64,000 nt of DNA from Diplosphaera chodatii. Lineage: Eukaryota; Chlorophyta; Trebouxiophyceae; Prasiolales; Stichococcaceae. The DNA lies in the NCBI GenBank assembly GCA_032358165.1, contig JAALGY010000012.1, positions 3,162,001 through 3,226,000 on the forward strand. Direction: 5' to 3'. Under the pieces are notes generated by a model. It was not told where the DNA came from, ran no database searches, and worked only from the letters and a program-made list of their open reading frames with translations. A program made the translations under genes and the position numbers. Below, piece after piece: positions 47,162 to 57,364 of the stretch. Numbering within the stretch: position 1 is the stretch's first letter; each line of letters starts with the position of its first letter.

Positions 47162-50100
47162 ATGGCGAAAATGAATGGGGACTCTGCTGCAACGGCAGCT
47201 GCGTCCGGCAGCAGCCCCGATGTCAAGAGATCCGGCAGCTGGCTGAAGAAGCCACGGCACCGCGGCAAGGTGCCCAGATCCGGGTGCGATGCCTGTTCGA
47301 CAGGACGACGGATGAATGTATATGTATGTGTGACGCCATATACCGTGAACGCCATGTACCGTTTTTTAAATTTTGCACGAGCGCACCGCTTAAGCCCACT
47401 GCTACTGGCACATGCTTGTTCTGCACCCTGGCGGCACAGCAGCACATCGCATCAATTGAACCGCCGACTGCAGACGTAGATCAGCAGCACCGTTCGATCG
47501 ATATGCACAGCACGACCGATATGTATGACGAGCTCTGAGGGTTCGACGCTGTGTCAACCTCGCCTCGCAGCTACCTGAGCCCTGCAGCCGCATCAATGGC
47601 CAGCAAGCACTCCAGCGAGGCGGCGCCGGGCCGCGTCTACCGGGACACCCACATCTCCTGCTGCCCCTGCATCGAGTCGCAGGCGCTGTTCAAGGACAAG
47701 GTGAGCGCGCCCGCCAGCTGATGGTGCTGACTGATAGCATGCTCAACTGTTGCTGTTGATCAGTAGGATGCTCCATGCCTTGCTGCCAGCGGCTGATGCT
47801 GCTGAAACCCCGCCACGGGCCTGATGATGCCCGGTATTACTTCCCAAACCTGACGTCCTGATCAGGTGTTCGACTATGATGGGTGGCAGCACCATAAGTC
47901 GTGGCGGCGCCACGGCCCCAATCCCTGGGTGTGGTGAGTACTGCCGGCTGCTGCGTGCAGTCCTTCGGCTGCTGCTGCCGGGCTGGCGTTCCATGGCTGC
48001 TATATTGCTGGCCAGTGGCAGATGACTAACGTGTGCAAAACAGGCAGCAACATTGGATTCATGCGGCTCACCGGCTGTCTGACGCGGCACTGAATAATGA
48101 CGTTGGTGTGCTGCCGCAGCCTGCAGGTGGCCCTGTACTATTGGCCGCCGCTGCTGGCCGTGGCGCTGATCTCGGTGTTCGTGGGGCTGTACCACACCTT
48201 CCTGCTTCCCCGTGGTGTGGGCCACAGCTGTATGTGTCGCTTTCTACATGTAAGATTTTCGAGTGAGCGGTGGGCCGAGCAAGCCACCAACCACCATATG
48301 TCCTGTACTGCTGGAGCATGTAGTGAAGCTGGTGGTCAAGCTGCCACGGCGCCAAGGCCACATTCAGATTCCGAGCAACGCAGCACGAGCAAGAGAGTTG
48401 AGATGCATGTACCTTGTGCTGCAGGGTGGCCGAACATCACGAACAAAAACTTTCTGGCCCCTTTCCAGCTTATGTCTTTCGTCCTGTCGCTGCTGCTGGT
48501 CTTCCGCACCAACTCCGCCTACGGAAGGTGCAGGATCTCACGTCCCAATGTGGATGACGTTCAGCTGTGAGAGCGATCTGTGCACACATGCAGTACAGGC
48601 CGCTTCTATTCGCTGTCCTGCGCTGGCTGTTTCGGTGGCGAGGGGTCTTTGATGTTGCCTACTCACAGCAGATGTGGGGACCTGCCTGCAGGTGGTGGGA
48701 GGCGCGCATCCAGTGGGGCACCGTAGTCCGGCTGTGCCGCAACATGATGCGGCAGGTACACGGCCAGGCGGGGCTACAGTGTGGATGCCAGTGCTACCGG
48801 TAATGCTGTGCAGCAAGCCCCAACGAGTCCAGCAGCTACCGCACGATACTCCTGAACATATGACTGCAGACACTGACCTTTGCCGGACTGGAGGACGGAT
48901 ACCTCATCGACATGGCAAGTGCTTTGCATGGCATGCACATGAACTGGCATTGCACCATGCTGGGTTCACCTGACATAATATGCTGGCATGCAGCAGTGTA
49001 AGGTAGCTGCTATCATGCGCACCCTTCCCCTGCAGATCGCGAGGTGGACCATTGCAATGCCTTACGTCCTGAAGGCACATGTGACGGAGCTCAGGGATCC
49101 CAGCGTGCAGCTGCAGGTGCTGCATGCCTCTCGTACCGACTGCAAACAGCGGGATGTTCACGCTCATCGCAGAGTGGGGGATGTTGCTGCCTTTCACTGC
49201 CCTTTTACCGCAGCGCTCCTTGCGGTTCCATCCGCCGCTGCTGGTGGCATGCGGATGCAGCGTACTTGCTCCGATCAGCGACCCAATGGCGGCGCTGCTG
49301 CAGGGGGTGTTGCTGCCGCACGAGCTGCAGTACTTGCAGGAGTGCGGCCACCGCCCCCTTGCGGTGGGCCAGGCGCTGTCCGATGCTCTCAACGCGCTCG
49401 ACTGCCACCCATACAAGGTAACCAGGATGGTCTTGGAAGATGACGGATCAGCGCCTGCTGCGGCCGCACCCACGCCAGCCACGGGGTCTGCGAGCAGGCG
49501 TCCATGGCGATGCGCTGACGAGCCGCCCCTTGGCAGAAGCATGCTCAGCAGGCGCTGGGTTATCAGTAGTGTGACGGCTCGGACGATGCGCCCGCAGGCG
49601 ATGCAGATCAACGAGTGCGTGAACCAGTACATGGCGATGATGGGCGGCATGGAGCGCCTGTACCGGCAGCCCATCCCCTTCAGCTACACCAGGTGATCCC
49701 TGGCTACAATCCACTATGCTGCTATGCAGCTCTCAGTCACAAAGACACTGGGTGTGCCTCCACTGCTGCCGGCGTGACGTCACAGTCTGTCTGATGTCTT
49801 AAAGCTGTGCCCATAGTCCTTCTGGCTGCGCTCTTTCCAGCTAAGTCATAAGCTAGTTGGATTCCAGACGCAAGTGTCAGCTGCCACCCAGACCCCAGGC
49901 TTGAATGCGCCCCCCTGCAGCCACACGTCCCGCTTCCTGGTCTTCTGGACCTGCTTCCTGCCCTTCGCGCTGTGGGCCCCGTTCCAGTGGCTGACGCCCG
50001 CTGTGGCCACTGTGGTGCGCTGACTGGCTCACCATCCAGCCTGCGTGGTTGCCGCCTCAATGGGTGCTGCGCTGAGATGCCTTACGTATGTGCAGGCCCT

Positions 50101-51755
50101 GCACGCCAACTTATGAAGCATGGCACCACATGTACTGATACTACCGTATAATAGTATTCTGTCGTGACGAATAGCCACAGTCACTGTGTCCATGTGCCAC
50201 GACCTGCAGGTGTCGTTCCTGCTGCTGGGTGTGGAGAACATTGGCGTGCAGATAGAGCAGCCCTTTAGTGTGCTGCCCCTGGAGCTGTTCTGCGCCACCG
50301 TCCGTGCCAATGTCATGGAGCAGCTCAAGGTACCAGAATATGTTCATACTGCATCTGCTGTGGCCGCCATACAGGTTTCTTGGCGACTGCTTCGTTCCTA
50401 GTCTGCTTGGCCAGCAGATGCTAATGCCTGCAAGCATACCAGACATCATGTACCTTCGACACCGAAAGGCCTGAGCAATGTGCACTGCAGATGCGGCCGC
50501 GGGGCGGCGACATGCTGTTCCAGGCGGCCGGCCCGATGTCCTTCACCAGCGCCCGCAGCTCGACGCACGGCGCGCCGCCCACTCCCCAGGTGGGTGTGAG
50601 CGTCAGGCACGATTCACGTCCTCCCCACAGGGACGGCGGGATCATCATAGAAGCCGAGATTGCGTGTCACCAAACAGAGCCCGCACACGCGGTGCTGCCT
50701 TCTGATAATGATGTATGAATGCCAAACAGTTCCTGTTGCATTGTTGCAGACGCTGTCGCGCGATGACTTGGGGGCCGCGGCCCCGCCGTCGCCAAAGGTG
50801 TCAGGCAGCGGCTTCTCGTTTGCGGACGCCAGCCAGCTTGCCGCTGCTGCGAATGCGCACCTGGCCGAAGCCGTCAGCAACCACCACCGGGCGCTGAGCG
50901 AGCAGTTTGCTGCCGGTGGCGGCAGCAAGTGGCATGTGAACATGCAGCGCAGCTCCGCAGGCCTCTCGACGCAGCCGTCAATTATGTCGCAGCCCCCGCG
51001 CAGCAGCAGCTGGAGCTGTGGAGGCGGCAGGGCCTGGGCCCCGCCGCCGCACCTCCACAGGATCTCTGACCATGATCAGGTTCGGAGCCATGTTGATGTT
51101 TCGCAGTGTGCTTGATGCCCACGGCGGTATTGTAAATGAAGCCAGACATCAGTAGCACATATACAAGCCAAATACAGCTGCCAGCTTCTCGGAGCAAACT
51201 ACATGGGTGTGCATAGCGACCTCTGCTCTTCACTACGGCGCTGTTTATGCATGAACCAGCATGTGTAGTTGATGCTGCAAGCTGCACAGCGAGCGCATGT
51301 GCTGCTGTGGCGCAGGAGACGGTGCCTGAAGACGCAGCCGCCGAGGCAGCCGCCGCCGCAGCAGAGGCAGCTGATCCAAGCACAGAAGGCAGGCCGCCAC
51401 TGCAAACCTCGTGGCCTATACCAGCATGGACGCCGGCAGCAGAAGCGGGAGAGACTGCAGGATCAATGTCCAAGACCTTCATAGCCGGCTCTGGCGAGGT
51501 AGAATCACCATATGACGGGTGCTTGGTTGTCGACAGGATACATCATACACAGCCAAAAGATTTGGAAGTCTTGCATTCTGCATGGACGCCTGGCATTGAG
51601 ATGTGCGGGCCACCCTGTAGCTGCACACTGCCATGTGTCAGAATGTTTACTGCCACTACACCATAATCCTGGTCCATGCACAGGACGATGGCTTGTCAGA
51701 GTCGGAGCGGCAGGCGATGAGAGAGCTGTACGCACCTCGCGCGTACGGCGCCTGA
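47162..51755 (+). CDS. Bestrophin-like (UPF0187) anion channel, tandem copy 2
   Basis: It has the same exon series as the upstream copy. It starts MAKMNGDSAATAAASGSSPD, then RVYRDTHISCCPCIESQALF, VFDYDGWQHHKSWRRHGPN, VALYYWPPLLAVALISVFVG, FQLMSFVLSLLLVFRTNSAY, WWEARIQWGTVVRLCRNMM, IARWTIAMPYVLKAHVTEL, GVLLPHELQYLQECGHRP, MMGGMERLYRQPIPFSYTR, TSRFLVFWTCFLPFALWAPF and VSFLLLGVENIGVQIEQPFS. The membrane core is strongly conserved between the copies. The tail diverges: here it contains MRPRGGDMLFQAAGP, DDLGAAAPPSPKVSGSG and an Ala/Glu-rich exon (ETVPEDAAAEAAAAAAEAA), yet closes with the shared motif LSESERQAMRELYAPRAYG-Ala. This pattern indicates a tandem duplication followed by loosening of the disordered tail. 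A regulatory role for the conserved end is inference. Confidence 0.85.
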
Positions 51756-52430
51756 ATACCATTGCGAGCCCCGCAAAATGGGCACCAGGGGAGCAACTGA
51801 CTGCGCAAGCGTAAGTGGGATCTGTTGGTGGGGCCAGCTGCTACTCTGATGAGAGCAAGCGCCCTGCCAACTCGTTGCACTTGTTGGGTGCTTTGATGGC
51901 ATGAACACACGGTGCACACTTGGGGTTGTGAGGCAGCCTTGCTTCTTGTAAGTGCATCGCCTGTACACGCCGCCTCAACACACTGGGGCAATCTTAGGCA
52001 TCCGTGTCCAGATGAGATTAGTCTGCGACGCATTGAAGTCGGGTCATAGCGGCAGGCCACACCTTTGTGAATGCTCTCATTGAGTGTCCTGACAGCAGGC
52101 CAACACTACTGCTGCTGTGACATGTCGAGGACTGAATTGAGATGGGATCGCTTGCAAAGGCGGAGACGACACTGGGAAGACTAGCGCTTCTTGGTTTCAC
52201 ATGGTGTACCTCTGTCAAAGTGCCTGTTCTTGGCACGGACTATGACACTGAAGGAACGGCTGCTCAAAGCAATGCTCACATTGCTACCGCAGCAACATCA
52301 GTGCCCGGACCATCACCGCCGTGTAGGTGCGGTTGCATCAGTGGTTTCTGCTGTGGTCAAACACTGCTGCAGCCCGACGATCGTCAGCACACCCTGCAGT
52401 GCGTTGCCCCGCCACCACTCTGGCCCCTCG
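51756..52430. other. Convergent 3' region, no gene seen
   Basis: 675 bases between the stops of bestrophin copy 2 (plus strand) and POLE3 (minus strand). Only 3' untranslated sequence is expected. I recognise no element. Confidence 0.45.
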
Positions 52431-53349
52431 TCATGCAGCGGGCTCTGCTGATGGCTCCGCTGCGTCCGACTCCGCAGCTGGAGCTGACACCGCTGCTGGC
52501 GCCTTGGCTTTGCTGCTCTTGCTGCGCTGCTTGTACGCTGCAGGGTGCAACAGACCACATCAGCAGGGTGTTGTCAGTGTGTCAGGCGTGACCAGCAGCA
52601 GTTTGCAGGCAAATTGCATCCCAAGGCCCCTGACAACTCATGCATGGGAAAGGCACAGTGAGGCTGGCGTACAACACTGCTGCAAGTAGCAGATGGGTGG
52701 CCAGCTACGTCAGGGACTCTACGATGCTGACAGCCAGCCAGGGAGTAGTCTCACCCTTGGCGGCAGCCTGCAGAGGCGGCACGAACTCGGCGAACTGGAT
52801 GTCCGCGAGGGCGGCATACACGTCGTCCTCGGAGAGCGTCTGGCGCCCGGCGCTCTTGCACACCGCGTTCGCCGCCGCCGTCAGGTACTGGATGAACACC
52901 TTGGCGCCTTCCGACAGCGCCAGCAGCGCATCCTGCAGACCGGGTGTGCTGCGCTGAGCCACAGCGGCATCCGCACTCTACAGCGTGTCCTCCTTGGTGC
53001 CTTGGACGGATCTGAAGAGACGTGTCTACCAATGTGACCCCACATATGTCTGCCTGCTGCTTTGCTCTCGATGGAGCAAGGAGCAACGACACAGCGAGTC
53101 AGGTGCATGTCCTTCCGCTTGGCAGGCGGCACGACACCGCATGCATGCATGCTTGCGCACAGGAAAGGACCACCGTGCAAGCACGTAGAGGTCAGCTAGG
53201 TGAACCGCATGTGCATTCTCGCTGCCCGCCTTGTTCAGCTGGAGCGCCTTGGCGGCCTCGCCATCTCCAGCGGCGGGGTCGCGCGCCGCAAGCCGCTCCT
53301 TCACCAGCCGCTTCACAAGTGCCTTGGGCAGATCCGCCTCGTCTGACAT
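52431..53349 (-). CDS. DNA polymerase epsilon histone-fold subunit (POLE3/DPB4-like)
   Basis: Three exons with exact phases, 53349-53230, 52932-52755 and 52537-52431, give 134 residues. MSDEADLPKALVKRLVKERL is the first helix of an H2B/NF-YB-type histone fold. DALLALSEGAKVFIQYLTA is the long median helix. RQTLSEDDVYAALADIQFAE and FVPPLQAAAK complete the fold. The tail (YKQRSKSSKAKAPAAV, then Ala/Glu-rich) resembles the basic/acidic tail of POLE3. The protein pairs with a second histone-fold subunit (POLE4/DPB3) to stabilise polymerase epsilon on DNA at replication forks; POLE3 also belongs to CHRAC chromatin remodellers. The first intron appears to use a GC donor (AACAAG|GCGGGC). Using it gives exactly the LNK-DALLALSE join expected for the family, whereas nearby GT donors would insert unrelated residues. 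Confidence 0.9.
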
Positions 53350-53620
53350 TTACCTGCCAGAGCCGATCATGGCATCCAGTGCCGGCACCAGGGTTCTGAA
53401 CACCGTCCCTGTTAGGTAGTGGGATGCTGGATATATTCAAATTTGGACGCAAAACAATAATTGTAATGAGCGCAGATCACAGAGGAAGCGCTCAGCAGAT
53501 GTGGCAGCATGTACTATCGAGTCTGATTGGTGATTGTCCCGCTCCCGTGAAGGCAAATGCAAACTGCAACTCACGCACGAAGACACGGTCCCCGGGAATC
53601 TCAGCGCAGTCGCGGCTTTG

Positions 53621-53630
53621 TCTATAAGTA
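53621..53630 (+). promoter_or_regulatory. TATA-like box upstream of coiled-coil gene
   Basis: TCTATAAGTA lies about 145 bases before the proposed ATG at 53773. It sits in the 420-base divergent region between POLE3 and the coiled-coil gene, directly followed by a C-rich stretch suited to a transcription start. It is assigned by position and sequence only. Confidence 0.4.
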
Positions 53631-53772
53631 CCGAGCCGCGCAGACGACTCACCCTCTTGTTGACTTGCAAGTCTGCCGTATTACACGTTTGCTTGCGCTT
53701 GCGCCTGCAGCCCACAAGGATTGGTAGCCCTCAGCCGTACGTCCCCGTGCCTGCCCGTAGCAGCTCCAGCCA

Positions 53773-56700
53773 ATGGTGAGCCGCCCCGTCAGCCTGACGT
53801 CTTGACTTCGCTGTTGACATCATCGGCTGCCGTGCACCCCGCGGCCTGCTTCGCTGCTTGGCTGCATACTATATGACCATTGTACATCTGAGATTGTATA
53901 CTGTACTCGTGCCGTTGAGCTTGACGACTTTCTGTTGGCGATCTTGACTTTGCTACCTGGCGTCTCACTTCAGACATCCGATATCTTTTATCATAACGTT
54001 GCAAATTGCAGGCTTGCTTCAGCGTTGACGCCGTCGTCAAGATGGTGCTTCTCTGCATCGCTCACGTTGTAGGTGAGTGATATTGCCCTTGTGCATATGG
54101 GCCATGCTCCGACACAAAAACTCATTGGACTCGTCTTGTTGGCAGCACAGAGGCCATTAACGCTTTTACGGTCACATTGCGCTGGAATGATACTGATCAT
54201 TGCCGTGTGCAGGGCTGATGCACGCCGTGCGCACCGCGATCCTGCCATCGAGGTGAGCCACCGATCGTCTATCTCGTTTCGTTGCACCTTTCGTGTGCAT
54301 CTCATGCTTTTGATGGCACTCAGTATGTCAATGAGCATGAGCTACACTGCGCAATCCTGTGCGGGATATCTGGCATCTGCAGCGTTATCGTGCTGCCGCG
54401 CTGCACTGTCTCTGCTTGATATGGCGCTAGGCCATTCAGCCCTTCATCTTCACCCTCATCCCCGTAAAACCACTCAGTGAACTCCGTGAGCTGGCTGCAG
54501 GCTTGTCGCTGCTGCGGTCGACCACTTCATGGATCGCTCCGCCGCCGCCGCCAAGACCATTGCCCACCTGTTTGGCGCGCCTGGGTGGCTGCCAGTTGCT
54601 GAGGCCCGTGCACAGGTGTGACACGAGTCTCTGTTGAACACTACATCCTAGATGCTAGCTCAGTCAGACACTAGCATTGACACAGTCTGTCGTAAAGAGC
54701 ACAGCTGCAGCTGGATGCGCTGCATCACACCATCATGTGCTGATGTTCGTCAGCATCGCAACTGTGCGCACTCCAAGGCGGTGCGCGCAAAGTACGAACA
54801 GTGGTACGAGTTGCACACGCAGGAGAGGGTGTGCACAGGACTCACCACCGGCTGGGTATGGCCTGCGAAGATGGCAAACCTGCGGCTGAGGACTGGCCAC
54901 TTTGCAACACTCCAGGGTGCCCCTGCTACACTGACTACTGCCTGCTGCGGTTCCTCACCTTTGCAGCTGCAGCATGTGTTCGCAAGAACACGCAAGCCAG
55001 CGGGGCGTGCATGTTGTAGCTGCGGGGGAGTGCTGACGGGCGGGTGTACAAGCATCTGCCAGGTCGCATCGATGCTTGCAAATGCACATGTGCTAAGCTG
55101 GGCAGTTCTCTTGTCGGCAGGATGCCGAGGCTGCGCTAGCCGAGCTCCGCGCCGAGATGAAGCACCTGAGGCGCGACCTCTGCATCTGCAAGGTGTGCAT
55201 CTGCCCTATGACAACCTGTTGCGAACAGTATCCTGACACCTGTCATGAGCTGCGTTTCAACCCTGGCCTCGGGTGGCAGGAGTCACATGACTTACAGACC
55301 TGCTGCTGTCCTCACTGCCAGCCTTTCAGTTCCTTCTGCAGGCACTGCTCAGTCTGTTTGTTATGTGTGGTTGCAGGCCAAGCTGTCGGGCGCCAACGAG
55401 GTGCTGCTGCCGATGCTGCGGCAGCAGATGGATGACGCCGATGCTGTTGCCGCCCAAGCGAAGGTCAGTCCGGACTGCTTTATGCCTCTTGACTGCTTCA
55501 CACCTGCAGGCCCCATGGTGCCGTGCAATACTTTGTCAGTCAACAGCGTCAAGCAACGCTGGGGGCACCCAGCTGCGTCGCACTTTCGATGCCAGCCTGG
55601 CCCCTGCTTCACAGCGATGGTGACACACACACATCTTGTCCTCACTGACAACATTGTGCGGCGTTTGCAGGCCGACTGCCTGCAGGTGTGCAGCGCCCTG
55701 GACACGGAGATGAGGACCACCGCTGCGCTCAAGGCCACCTGTCAGACACTGGAGACAGAGCTCATCAAGGCCAAGGTACAACAACTCGGAGTTGTTCCTT
55801 TGACTTGATTTTGCCTGACGCAGAGTGGTCCAGCCCTCTGGTGCAGATGCCTGCTACCTACTGCCCACCACGATCCCTACCTGCACACCTGACACACCTC
55901 ACATACGACTCAGCTCTGTCAGCAGGCCGCTCAGATCTAGTGACTGCCACTGCAGGAGGAGGGGCGTGAGTGGTGGCGCCGGCTGCACTACGCCGTGGAG
56001 TGCCACGAGGAGCTGAGGACCACCGCCGCCGCCATCGCCGCAGAGCGAGATGAAGCGCTGGACGACCTCGACGCTGCGCTGGACGACGTTGATGCCGCTG
56101 AGGTGTGCGCCACGCGCTTTGCGGATCCACAGCCTTGGCATCTTGCTGCTGCATGTTGTATGGGGCCTGTGCAGCTGCTGTCGATTAAGTCCTGCGGTGT
56201 CAGTGACACGGGCAGACACATGTGCTTCAAAAGCTGAGGTGGCACCTGCCGACATGCTGCACAGGAGCGCTACAGCGTGCTGGTGGCCACGGCAGACAGC
56301 GTGCTGCAGACCAGGCACGCCGCCACCCTCCTGCTGGACAAGATGTACCTCGAGCATTGCGGGCAGCTGGCAGGTCGGCTGGCGGAGTGCCGAGCAGAGC
56401 TGGTCGAGCTCAGGACGTCCGGCTGCCAGGCCAGAATCGCTTGTAGCTTCGGCGCAGATGCCACAGCAGCCCGCGGCAGCCAGCAGGTGAGCATGCCACC
56501 ATCCAGCCGTTGTGGTGCGCTTTCCGTGAGTCGATCAGGGGACGCTGCCACAATTACGCTGCAGCAAGCAGCCCTCATTGTTAGGAAAAGGAGCTCGCTG
56601 ATGGATGTGGTGTATGTGCTCTGCAGGCGCAGTCGGCAACGGCGAGTAAGTCGATGAAGGCGGCCCCTCACGCCAAGGCGGCACTGGCTGGTGATCTGCT

Positions 56701-56773
56701 GCAGCCGGCAACGCCGCCACGGCTGATGCGGCGGCGGCGGCACATGGCAGCTGCCAGCAGCGACTCCGAGTAG
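53773..56773 (+). CDS. Coiled-coil protein of unknown function, about 357 residues
   Basis: I do not recognise the family. Eleven exons join with consistent phases. The first coding exon seems to hold only the ATG (53773-53775), followed at once by GTGAGC. Next are 54012-54072 (ACFSVDAVVKMVLLCIAHVV), 54213-54252, and 54501-54615 (LVAAAVDHFMDRSAAAAKT). Then, all in phase 0, come HRNCAHSKAVRAKYEQWYEL, DAEAALAELRAEMKHLRRDL, AKLSGANEVLLPMLRQQMDD, ALDTEMRTTAALKATCQTLE, EEGREWWRRLHYAVECHEEL and ERYSVLVATADSVLQTRHAA. The last exon ends RRRRHMAAASSDSE. The N-terminus has one hydrophobic stretch that could be a membrane anchor or signal. The rest is Ala/Glu/Leu-rich helix with heptad spacing, then a basic tail. 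A structural or tethering role is possible but unproven. The ATG-only exon is the least certain part. Confidence 0.65.
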
Positions 56774-57364
56774 TATGGAAGTGGCAGCAGCAAAATGATG
56801 CAGATATAGCGCAGCAGTACCGCCAGCAGACAGCAGCACAGCTTGAGCTCCTCTACTTACAGCCGAGATCAGCTCAATAGTAGATGCGCGGACATGACAG
56901 CGCCTTGCAGCAGGGGTGCCGATCTGCAGAATCTGAGGGAGAGATGCTGACTCAACTTCCTAGCAGCTGGTGTTTTTATGTTTTAACGATGTCGAAAACT
57001 GCTCTGCTCTTGCTGCTGGGTACTGTAGACAAGTGTTTCGCTGAACTGCTGTGTTTGTAGGCCAGGAGATGCTGGCATATTCTGATCAAAGGCTCCCGGT
57101 ATCCAATCCTACCATGCTCAAGTCCAAACAGCAACAGTACTACCCCGGACATGCATGCTACAGTCCCACCACACACAACCTGCCCCGGCCCTGGAATGCC
57201 ACTGCCATCACACTCCGAATAGTCCACGGCAGGACCACTCAAGCCCTCGCAGCACTCGCCCTCAACAGCTGAAGCCAACCCCCAGAAGCAAGTCCTACTC
57301 ATTTCCCTTGCCCCGCTCAGCCACGCAGGCTGGAAGACCAGCCGCCGCCGGCGGCTGCCATAAA
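56774..57364. other. Convergent 3' region, no gene seen
   Basis: 590 bases between the stop of the coiled-coil gene and the stop of the F-box/LRR gene. It contains a somewhat A/T-richer patch near 56970-57030 but no recognised exon or element. Confidence 0.45.
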
